DNA of 19,723 bases from Gammaproteobacteria bacterium (GTDB taxonomy: Bacteria; Pseudomonadota; Gammaproteobacteria; DSM-19610), in assembly GCA_030618475.1 (NCBI GenBank), contig JAUXDG010000020.1, forward strand, positions 1 to 19,723, in the 5' to 3' direction. Positions 13,889-19,723 of the stretch are shown here, piece by piece. The position numbers were made by a program, and so were the translations under genes. Positions within the stretch are counted from its first letter, which is position 1. Each line of letters begins with the position of its first letter. The notes below the pieces were generated by a model. That model ran no database searches and was not told the DNA's origin. It was given only the letters and a program-made list of their open reading frames with translations.

Positions 13889-14443
13889 GTGAAATCTCTG
13901 CCATGCACATGGTCAGAACAGCCTGCCTGCGGCAGGCTGTTTGCGTTTGGCCGGCGGTCCGGCCAGCGCGGATTTACCTTGCTGGAATTGATGGTGGTGC
14001 TGGTCATCATCGGTGTCATTTTGACCTTTATCGGATTGTCCGGGGGCGGCGATTCGCGTGCCGAACAGATGCAGCGTGAAATGCGGCGTCTGGCTGCACT
14101 GATTGAACTGGCCAGCGAAGAGGCGATGTTGCGCAGTGAGCAACTGGCGGTACGCTTCGGTGAAACAGACTACGAGTTCATGATTCTCGAAGCAGACCAG
14201 TGGAGCCCGATCAGCGATATTCCGTTACTGAGACCCCGTGAGCTGCCGAAGGGCATCGAGTTGCGTCTGGAGCTGCAGGAAAATCAACCGCCGGGGCTGA
14301 CGACTGAAGAAGCCGAGTCACCGCAGGTGTTTCTGCTATCCAGCGGGGAGATGACACCGTTTATCCTGACATTTTCGGCGCCGGAAACTGAACGGCGTTT
14401 TCAGGTCAAGGCGAGTCTGCTGGGTCGCCTGGAGCTGGAATGA
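13889..14443 (+). CDS. gspH: Type II secretion minor pseudopilin GspH
   Basis: GspH is a minor pseudopilin that sits near the tip of the type II secretion pseudopilus. The mature part begins at FTLLELMVVLVIIGVILTFIGLS, followed by a helical REMRRLAALIELASEEAMLRSEQLAVRF segment common in GspH and FimT proteins. The only usable upstream start is a GTG at 13889, 7 bases after the gspG stop and without a ribosome-binding site. It gives an unusually long 28-residue leader that includes SGQRG before the cleavage point. Translational coupling to gspG is likely. A CTG at 13937 is the alternative start. Two strong hairpins lie within the leader-coding part. Confidence 0.92.
   Translation: MKSLPCTWSEQPACGRLFAFGRRSGQRGFTLLELMVVLVIIGVILTFIGLSGGGDSRAEQMQREMRRLAALIELASEEAMLRSEQLAVRFGETDYEFMILEADQWSPISDIPLLRPRELPKGIELRLELQENQPPGLTTEEAESPQVFLLSSGEMTPFILTFSAPETERRFQVKASLLGRLELE
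13919..13964 (+). promoter_or_regulatory. Two consecutive GC-rich hairpins at the gspG-gspH junction
   Basis: CAGCCTGCC-TGC-GGCAGGCTG (13919-13939, 9-base perfect stem) is followed by GGCCGG-CGGT-CCGGCC (13949-13964, 6-base perfect stem). They begin 38 bases after the gspG stop, inside the long gspH leader sequence. They could stabilise the gspG message or dampen gspH translation. No T-run follows. Confidence 0.55.
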
Positions 14444-14844
14444 ACAACCGCGGGTTTACGCTGTTGGAGGTGCTGGTTGCCATGGTGGTGCTGGCACTGT
14501 CGCTGGGTGCTGTTATTCAAACAGCCGGTAATTACACCCTCAACCAGGCTTATCTGCGCGACAGGACCTTTGCCGAGTGGGTGGCGCGCAACCAGCTGGC
14601 AACCACTCTGTTGGAAGGTCGCCTGGAAAAACGCTGGCCGTCGATCGGGCAACAGAAAGGTGAAGTCGAGTTCCCCGAGAGCAGTTCAGACGTTGGCGGT
14701 CGTGAATGGCGCTGGGTCATGAAGGTGGCGCAAACGCCGGAGGAGGATCTGCGGCGTCTGGATATTGAAGTGTTTCCCCTGAATGCTGATGAAGATCAGC
14801 CAGCTCTGGCCAGCTTGAGCGGTTTTATGGGAAAACCGCAATGA
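14440..14844 (+). CDS. gspI: Type II secretion minor pseudopilin GspI
   Basis: GspI is a minor pseudopilin that forms the tip complex of the type II secretion pseudopilus with GspJ and GspK. The 134-residue prepilin has a 5-residue leader (MNNRG) before FTLLEVLVAMVVLALSLGAVI, with Glu at position 5. Then comes the typical NQAYLRDRTFAEWVARNQLAT and GREWRWVMKV pattern. It overlaps the gspH stop as ATGA, with GGAG upstream, and its own stop overlaps gspJ in the same way. Confidence 0.95.
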   Translation: MNNRGFTLLEVLVAMVVLALSLGAVIQTAGNYTLNQAYLRDRTFAEWVARNQLATTLLEGRLEKRWPSIGQQKGEVEFPESSSDVGGREWRWVMKVAQTPEEDLRRLDIEVFPLNADEDQPALASLSGFMGKPQ

Positions 14845-15545
14845 AAAAACCCCTGGCCGGTTTCACGCTGCTGGAATTGCTGGTGGCATTGTCGATTTTT
14901 GCCTTGATCAGCGCCATGGCGTATGGCGGCTTGCAGACTGTCATGACCCAGCAGCAGCAGACCGGAGTGCGTTCAGATCGGCTTGCTGATCTGCAAAAGG
15001 CCTACCGTATTATGCAGCGCGATCTGGAACAGATTGTCAGCCGGGAAATCCGCAATGAGTTTGGCGACAGAATAGCCTCAGTGGTAGGCGGCAGCGGCTT
15101 CGATGGCGTGGAGTTCAGCCGTGCCGGCTATCCCAATCCAGCCGGTTTCCTGCGCAGCGAGATACAGCGTGTCGCTTATGTGCCCGACCAGGACACCCTG
15201 CTGCGCAGGACCTGGCGGGTTCTGGACAGGGCCCAGGACACTCAGCCGGATGAACAGAAACTGGTTGAATCCATGAGCCGTTTTTCGATGCGTTTTCTTG
15301 ATCAGGGCAATGAATGGCAGGAGCGCTGGCCGCCAGCACCGGGTCAGGGGCAAGCGCTACCCGGACTGCCGGTAGCCGTGGAGGTGCAACTGGAACTGGA
15401 TGAACTGGGGATCCTGACCTGGCTATTTCGCTTACCGCAGGAATTTGTGCCCAGCGTGCAGCCCAACACGGCCAATACCCCCGGCAATGATCAGGAGAAT
15501 GATAAACAGGATGAGGGACATGACCTTGGCGAGGATGACGGCTGA
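14841..15545 (+). CDS. gspJ: Type II secretion minor pseudopilin GspJ
   Basis: GspJ is a larger minor pseudopilin of the tip complex. The 234-residue prepilin has a 7-residue leader ending in AG before FTLLELLVALSIFALISAMAYGGL. The family pattern QKAYRIMQRDLEQIVSREIRNEFGD follows, and then VEFSRAGYPNPAGFLRSEIQRVAYV. The last 25 residues are a hydrophilic acidic extension (Asn, Asp, Glu, Gln rich) that probably lies outside the fold. It joins gspI by ATGA and gspK by TGATG. Confidence 0.95.
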   Translation: MKKPLAGFTLLELLVALSIFALISAMAYGGLQTVMTQQQQTGVRSDRLADLQKAYRIMQRDLEQIVSREIRNEFGDRIASVVGGSGFDGVEFSRAGYPNPAGFLRSEIQRVAYVPDQDTLLRRTWRVLDRAQDTQPDEQKLVESMSRFSMRFLDQGNEWQERWPPAPGQGQALPGLPVAVEVQLELDELGILTWLFRLPQEFVPSVQPNTANTPGNDQENDKQDEGHDLGEDDG

Positions 15546-16513
15546 TGGTGCGTTATCAGCAAGGGGTGGCATTGATTACCGCGCTGCTGGTGGTGGCCAT
15601 CGCCACTATTGCTGCGGTGAGCATGGCGACCCGGCAGCAGCTGGATATTCGCCGCACCGGAAGCCTGCTGCACGGCGAGCAGGCTTATAGTTACGTTCTG
15701 GGTGCCGAAAGCTGGGCGCAAGTGGTGCTGGCAAGGGACCTGCGGGAGAGCGGAATCGATACTCTGGAAGAAGACTGGTCTACCCAGCCGCCGGTGTCTT
15801 TTGTCGAAGGCGGTTCTATTTTCGGACGAATCATAGACCTGCAGGGACGATTCAACGTAAACAACCTGGTGGCAGGCGGTGCTGCTGATAATGAAGCGAT
15901 TGACCGTTTCAAACGGCTGTTAAGACTGCTGGAACTGGAAGAAACGCTGGCAGATCCGTTGGTCGACTGGATCGATGAAAATATCGATGTGCGTTTTCCG
16001 GATGGTGCTGAGGATGAGACCTACCTGCTGCTGGATACGCCCTACCGGACTGCCAACCGGCCGCTGGCCGATATCAGTGAACTGCGTCTGGTTAAAGGCT
16101 ACAGCGCGGAAGTGATAGAGAAGCTGCGACCCTTTATCGTCGCGCTGCCCGAAGCAACACCCATCAACGTGAATACCGCCAGTGCGGAGGTGCTGGGCAC
16201 GGTAGCCGATGATCTGAGTACATCGGAAGGAGAGGCGCTGGTAGAAGCGCGGGGTGAAGAAGGCTTTGAAAGTGTCGATAGTTTTCTACAGGACCCGACC
16301 TTGAGCGCTAAAAATGTGGCTGCTGCATCGTTGAGTGTGACCAGTCAATGGTTTCTGATGGTCAGCGAGGCCAATATCGGCCAGGGGCGGGCACGACTGG
16401 CGAGTCTGATCCAGCGCAGCGCCCGGGGTGTGCTGGTGGTGCGCCGGCAGCGTGAGTTTATCGAAGCCGTTGTGCCGGAGGTGGATGATGAGGATGAACA
16501 GGGCAGCCCGTAG
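15545..16513 (+). CDS. gspK: Type II secretion minor pseudopilin GspK
   Basis: GspK caps the type II secretion pseudopilus with GspI and GspJ. The 322-residue protein begins MVRYQQG before VALITALLVVAIATIAAVSM. As is known for GspK, the usual Glu5 is absent. The family segments GRIIDLQGRFNVNNLV, DPLVDWIDENIDVRFPDGAEDETYL and PYRTANRPLADISELRLVKG are clear, followed by PINVNTASAEVLGTV, a helix-hairpin-helix-like part. It overlaps gspJ by one base. A 65-base gap to gspL is the only real gap after gspH. Confidence 0.96.
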   Translation: MVRYQQGVALITALLVVAIATIAAVSMATRQQLDIRRTGSLLHGEQAYSYVLGAESWAQVVLARDLRESGIDTLEEDWSTQPPVSFVEGGSIFGRIIDLQGRFNVNNLVAGGAADNEAIDRFKRLLRLLELEETLADPLVDWIDENIDVRFPDGAEDETYLLLDTPYRTANRPLADISELRLVKGYSAEVIEKLRPFIVALPEATPINVNTASAEVLGTVADDLSTSEGEALVEARGEEGFESVDSFLQDPTLSAKNVAAASLSVTSQWFLMVSEANIGQGRARLASLIQRSARGVLVVRRQREFIEAVVPEVDDEDEQGSP

Positions 16514-16578
16514 CTTCCGATTGTTCCCAGGACCGACAGACTGCTACGATGGACATACCGTAATCAGGATATTGAAGG

Positions 16579-17781
16579 ATGGCTGAAACGCTACTCATCC
16601 GGCTGGCAGCCGGCACGCAGGGGTTCCGCGACTGGGTGCTGGTGGACGAACAGGGCCAGGGTAAAGGCCCGGTACAGTCGGGTGTTCCCGATGTCGGCAT
16701 CATCAACGGCGTACGCCGTGTGGTGGTGCTGGTTCCGGGCGCCGAGGTGTCTGTTGTCGAGGCGCGGGTGCCGGGGCGGAATCGTCAGCGGCTGCTGCGC
16801 GCCATACCCTATGCGCTGGAGGAACAGCTGGCAACGGATGTCGAGGAGCTGCATTTTGCGCTGGGCCCGGTCGGGGAGGGGGACCAGTATCCGGTTGCCG
16901 TTGTCGAGCGTTCAAACATGGATGCCTGGGCGGTGCTGCTGCGGGAAAACGGTATCCAGGCGGAGCAATTAATACCTGAAACACTGGCGTTGCCGTCAGA
17001 TGCCGGCTGGAGCTTGATGGTTGATGGAGAAACCGTCCTGGTACGCAGTGGCGACTATGGCGGTTTTGCCGTTGACATCGATAACCTGCCGGTTCTTTTT
17101 TCGCTGTTCCAGGCTAAACAACAGGCACCGGAAACGGCCCGGGTTTTCGGCTCCACGGTACTCGACCTGGAGACTGTTGATGTCGAATTCGTCGACGAAA
17201 GAGTGCAGCCTCTGGAGGTGCTGGCGCGCGGTTGGGCGCAAGCGCCGGGCATCAATTTGTTGCAGGGTGCCTACAGCCGGCGTGAAGAATGGGGGCGTCT
17301 GCTGCGTCCCTGGAAAGCCAGCGCGGCATTGCTGCTGGCCGGCTTCATTCTGGTCGGGGTTTCGACGGGATTGAATTATTTTCATCTCTCTCAGCAGCGC
17401 GAACAGCTGAGCGCTGAGATAGAAGCTGTTTATCGTAAGGCCTTCCCGCAGGCAAGGCGTATTGTCAATCCGCGTGCACAGATGGAACAGAAGCTGAATC
17501 AGTTCCGGCGCCAGGCGGGTCGTGCTAACACAGATTTTCTGGCCATGTTTGTCGAGACAGCCGGTGTGGTCAGGGTGACCGAGGGTATCAAGGTACGTGG
17601 CGCCAGTTACCGTAACGGCCGTCTGGATCTGGATTTACAGGCAGACAACCTGCAGATTCTCGATGGTCTCAAACAATCGCTGGTCAGCAGCGGCCTGCTG
17701 AGCGCGGAGATCCAGTCGGCAAGCACAGAGGCGGACCAGAAGGTCAAAAGCCGGATGCGCGTACAGGTGAAAGGCTCATGA
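16579..17781 (+). CDS. gspL: Type II secretion inner-membrane protein GspL
   Basis: GspL is the inner-membrane protein that binds the secretion ATPase GspE on the cytoplasmic side and GspM in the periplasm. The 400-residue protein has the actin-like cytoplasmic domain (about 1-235, with the recognisable AIPYALEEQLATDVEELHFALG at 75-96), one membrane segment (247-267) and a ferredoxin-like periplasmic part to the end. Its partner GspE is not in the window. The start has AGGA 9 bases upstream. The 65-base gap before it holds a weak promoter-like pair (TTGTTC 16521-16526, TACGAT 16545-16550, 18-base spacer), so internal transcription cannot be excluded. Confidence 0.95.
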   Translation: MAETLLIRLAAGTQGFRDWVLVDEQGQGKGPVQSGVPDVGIINGVRRVVVLVPGAEVSVVEARVPGRNRQRLLRAIPYALEEQLATDVEELHFALGPVGEGDQYPVAVVERSNMDAWAVLLRENGIQAEQLIPETLALPSDAGWSLMVDGETVLVRSGDYGGFAVDIDNLPVLFSLFQAKQQAPETARVFGSTVLDLETVDVEFVDERVQPLEVLARGWAQAPGINLLQGAYSRREEWGRLLRPWKASAALLLAGFILVGVSTGLNYFHLSQQREQLSAEIEAVYRKAFPQARRIVNPRAQMEQKLNQFRRQAGRANTDFLAMFVETAGVVRVTEGIKVRGASYRNGRLDLDLQADNLQILDGLKQSLVSSGLLSAEIQSASTEADQKVKSRMRVQVKGS

Positions 17782-18266
17782 AAGACTGGTTTGCAGGTCT
17801 GGAACCCAGGGAGCGGCTGCTGGTCAGTGGCGGTGGCGTTGTGCTGCTTGTGTTGCTGTTGTACCTGATGATCTGGGAGCCGATTGCCGGCAACTACCAG
17901 GCCTTGAATGACGGTGTGGCGGAACAGAGGAAAACCCTGGCCTGGATGAAGCGGGCCGCGGCGGAGCTGAAGGTGGTGCAGCGCAGCGGCTCCAGTACTA
18001 CGCGCGGTCTTGGCGGTCGTTCCCTGTTGTCAGTGGTGGATCAATCGGCGCGCTCGGGTGGTCTGGGGCCGGCCATCAAGCGCATCGAACCGGAAGGCCG
18101 CAAGGGCGTCAAGGTGTGGCTGGAAGGCGCCGCTTTTGATCCGATGATTTTATGGCTGGGTAAAATCACCAGGACCTACCAGATTAAAACCAGCATCATC
18201 ACCATCGAACCCCAGGGTGGCGGCCGTGTCAACGCGCGTCTCACCCTGCTGGACCCCGCTGCATGA
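17778..18266 (+). CDS. gspM: Type II secretion protein GspM
   Basis: GspM is the small inner-membrane partner of GspL. The 162-residue protein starts with MKDWFAGLEPRERLLVSGG, the typical GspM opening, then one membrane segment (about 15-32). A periplasmic coiled region (NYQALNDGVAEQRKTLAWMKRAAAEL) and a ferredoxin-like C-terminal domain follow. It overlaps gspL and gspN by ATGA at both ends, so the three are surely co-translated. Confidence 0.95.
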   Translation: MKDWFAGLEPRERLLVSGGGVVLLVLLLYLMIWEPIAGNYQALNDGVAEQRKTLAWMKRAAAELKVVQRSGSSTTRGLGGRSLLSVVDQSARSGGLGPAIKRIEPEGRKGVKVWLEGAAFDPMILWLGKITRTYQIKTSIITIEPQGGGRVNARLTLLDPAA

Positions 18267-19009
18267 AACCAGGGTGGCGGAGTGTGCTGGTGGGTACGGT
18301 GGCTTACCTGCTGTTTCTGCTTATGGCGGCGCCAGCTGCTAAAGTGTGGCCTCTTTTTCAGTCCCAGCTGAAAGACATCCAGCTTGCGGGCATCGAGGGC
18401 AGTCTCTGGTCTGGCAAGGCCGCGCAGCTTGATGTTTCACCGCTGCAGTTAAAAGACGTGCGCTGGAGCTTCAGGCCGTTTGACTTGTTTGTCGGCCGTG
18501 CGGTGTTCAAGATTCACGGCCAGCTGCAGGCGCAAAGGATTAAGGCAAAGGTCGGTAGCACCCTCCTGGGCAGGCCCTACCTGTCAGACCTGCGGGGGCG
18601 CATCAGTGCCAACGATCTGTTTTACTGGCTGGGACTCAAGCAGGTGCAACTGGACGGTCAGCTGGATTTCCATATCGAAGACGTGGAATGGCCGGAATCG
18701 GGCCTGCCCGCCATGGCGGGTAATGCCTGGTGGTCATCGGCACGGCTTGTCTCACCGGTAGAACTGGTATTGGGCAGGGCGCAGCTTGAAACGCAGATTG
18801 AGGATGCCGTGACACGGGGTAAACTGGAAACAATCGGTGGCGCGCTGCTGGTGCAGGCGGATGTTGAATTGAAACCCGATGGTGCCTATCGTTTTAATGC
18901 CAATATTCAACAAAAGGGTGATGTGCCACAGGCGGTCTCGAAATTCCTGTCGACCTTTGCGGAATACAAGGATGGAAACTACAGTCTCGACTGGGCGGAC
19001 AAACTATAG
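18263..19009 (+). CDS. gspN: Type II secretion protein GspN
   Basis: GspN is an accessory protein found in only some type II secretion clusters, anchored by one N-terminal membrane segment (about 7-25). The 248-residue length and family patterns support it: WPLFQSQLKDIQLAGIEGSLWSGKAAQL (29-56), DVRWSFRPFDLFVGR, YLSDLRGRISANDLFYWLGL and FNANIQQKGDVPQAVSKFLSTF. The role of GspN is not well settled; it is not needed in every system. It is the last gene of the block; a repeat follows 49 bases after the stop. Confidence 0.93.
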   Translation: MKPGWRSVLVGTVAYLLFLLMAAPAAKVWPLFQSQLKDIQLAGIEGSLWSGKAAQLDVSPLQLKDVRWSFRPFDLFVGRAVFKIHGQLQAQRIKAKVGSTLLGRPYLSDLRGRISANDLFYWLGLKQVQLDGQLDFHIEDVEWPESGLPAMAGNAWWSSARLVSPVELVLGRAQLETQIEDAVTRGKLETIGGALLVQADVELKPDGAYRFNANIQQKGDVPQAVSKFLSTFAEYKDGNYSLDWADKL

Positions 19010-19057
19010 AAACGGTGTCCTGTCTGAATGGTACTTACTTAAGCTGATGCCATGCAA

Positions 19058-19115
19058 ATAGCCACGGAAGACACAGAAAACTTTTATCGTTTATTTCCGT
19101 GTATTCCGTGGCTAT
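19058..19115. repeat. CACGGAA-type inverted repeat between gspN and ykgJ-like gene
   Basis: ATAGCCACGGAAGACACAGAAA (19058-19079) and its inverse (19094-19115) match at 20 of 22 positions around a 14-base loop. This is the most compact copy of the type seen before mpl and ubiX, and would make a strong RNA hairpin. Its outer end lies 30 bases before the ykgJ-like ATG. Confidence 0.75.
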
Positions 19116-19145
19116 CATTTAGCATCCCTTTGCTGGAGAGATTGC

Positions 19146-19553
19146 ATGAGCAGAAAAAAGATCATCCCTGTCGAGGCGATGACGCCAGAAACCAAGTGCG
19201 GTTACTGCACCAATGCAAAATGCTGTACTTATATCAGCCAGCAAATCGACACTCCCAGGTCCAAGCACGATTTCGATTTCCTGATCTGGCAGATCTCGCA
19301 TCGGGATATTCGTATCTACAAGGACGAAGGCAGCTGGTATCTGCTCGCGGAAAACCCCTGTACCCACATCCTGCCCGATGGCCGCTGCGGGATTTATGAC
19401 GACAGACCGCAGATCTGCCGCGACTATTCCAACGATTATTGTGAGTTTGACGCACCCGCAGAAGACGGCTTCGAATTGTATTTCGACGATTACAAAGCGT
19501 TGCTCAAGTACTGCAAGAAGCGCTTCAAACGTTGGGGACAGCGACCTTATTGA
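19146..19553 (+). CDS. YkgJ-family cysteine-cluster protein
   Basis: This 135-residue soluble protein has the cysteine pattern of the YkgJ family, thought to bind a metal (zinc or iron-sulfur). C18, C21, C26 and C27 form CGYCTNAKCC; C72, C81 and C91 fall in the typical NPCTHILPDGRCGIYDDRPQICRDY segment; C99 and C122 follow. The biochemical role is unknown. The ATG at 19146 has GGAGAG 5 bases upstream. It follows the secretion block but is separated by a hairpin repeat, so it is probably its own unit. Confidence 0.88.
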   Translation: MSRKKIIPVEAMTPETKCGYCTNAKCCTYISQQIDTPRSKHDFDFLIWQISHRDIRIYKDEGSWYLLAENPCTHILPDGRCGIYDDRPQICRDYSNDYCEFDAPAEDGFELYFDDYKALLKYCKKRFKRWGQRPY

Positions 19554-19557
19554 TCGA

Positions 19558-19659
19558 TTTTCAAGGTGTTTTCAAGGGGTCAGAGTACTTGAAATATCCT
19601 CTATAAGATTTTTGCAGGATTTCAAGTACTCTGACCCCTTGAAAACAACACCTTGAAAA
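19558..19659. mobile_element. MITE/REP-like palindrome downstream of ykgJ-like gene
   Basis: Left arm 19558-19595 and right arm 19619-19659 are inverse copies; 29 bases are perfect (19567-19595 against 19619-19647), and the outer parts match after a 3-base insertion. The core reads GGGGTCAGAGTACTTGAAAT. The loop of 23 bases codes for nothing. It starts 5 bases after the stop of the YkgJ-like gene. The core recalls non-autonomous elements linked to REP-associated tyrosine transposases, from memory only. Confidence 0.6.
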
Positions 19660-19679
19660 CTCGAATAATATTTAACTGG

Positions 19680-19716
19680 TTGTTCCTTTGTGACCTTCGT
19701 GCCTCTTGTGGTTAGG
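19680..19716. repeat. CACRAAGG-type repeat arm at window end
   Basis: On the minus strand this reads TTAACCAC-like start (CCCTAACCAC), then AAGAGGCACGAAGG and TCACAAAGGAACAA, the same as the left arms at 6084-6117 and 10274-10311. Its partner arm may lie beyond the window edge. Confidence 0.6.
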
Positions 19717-19723
19717 GTCTTGA

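Overview
The window reads as an ordinary, gene-dense chromosomal segment of a gammaproteobacterium. The evidence is the set of closely recognisable housekeeping genes (mpl, ubiX, hemL, thiD, thiE, a zinc-type adk), a general secretion pathway block gspG to gspN, and a pyrophosphate-type phosphofructokinase. The last points towards a chemolithotrophic or methylotrophic lineage (Chromatiales/Methylococcales-like), but the genus cannot be fixed from sequence alone. No rRNA, tRNA, CRISPR array, integrase or intact insertion sequence was seen, and no intergenic stretch exceeds 300 bases.

Layout. Positions 1-810 (minus): the N-terminal part of a PPi-dependent 6-phosphofructokinase, preceded by a small conserved hypothetical gene. 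Positions 1071-2288 (plus): adenylate kinase with a 163-residue, about 40% lysine, histone-H1-like tail. Positions 2547-3767 (minus): a divergent cyclopropane-fatty-acid-synthase-like methyltransferase. Positions 3981-6876 (plus): a small multi-pass membrane protein, mpl (peptidoglycan recycling) and ubiX (prenyl-FMN synthase). Positions 6833-11876 (minus): a DedA-PAP2-LssY_C fusion membrane protein, hemL, thiE and thiD. Positions 12027-12770 (plus): rubredoxin and a DUF5063-like protein. Positions 12772-13329 (minus): a class II aldolase/adducin-family protein. Positions 13453-19009 (plus): gspG-H-I-J-K-L-M-N with ATGA-type overlaps at most junctions, covering all pseudopilins, the inner-membrane platform proteins L and M, and N. 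No gspC, D, E or F is adjacent. Positions 19146-19553 (plus): a YkgJ-like cysteine-cluster protein.

The most unusual content is twofold. First, adenylate kinase carries a long basic tail in the same frame, with no stop codon between. Second, the intergenic gaps hold a dispersed set of hairpin-forming repeats. Each arm is built from three imperfect 8-9-base units (NCACRRARR-like) and usually ends in TTARCCAC. At least three sequence variants occur: CACGGAA-type at about 4534, 6219 and 19058; CACRAAGG-type at about 6084, 10274 and 19680; CGCAAAGA-type at 2494. They sit repeatedly within 12-45 bases of start codons (mpl, ubiX, hemL, ykgJ), and one overlaps a stop codon. A separate MITE/REP-like palindrome with 29-base perfect arms follows the YkgJ-like gene, and a tandem pair of GGNCGAAT palindromes follows adk.

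Starts were refined where the longest open frame began at TTG inside a repeat or without a ribosome-binding site (mpl, ubiX, thiD, rubredoxin, DUF5063-like gene). Family assignments come from recalled motif and length knowledge, not from database searches.
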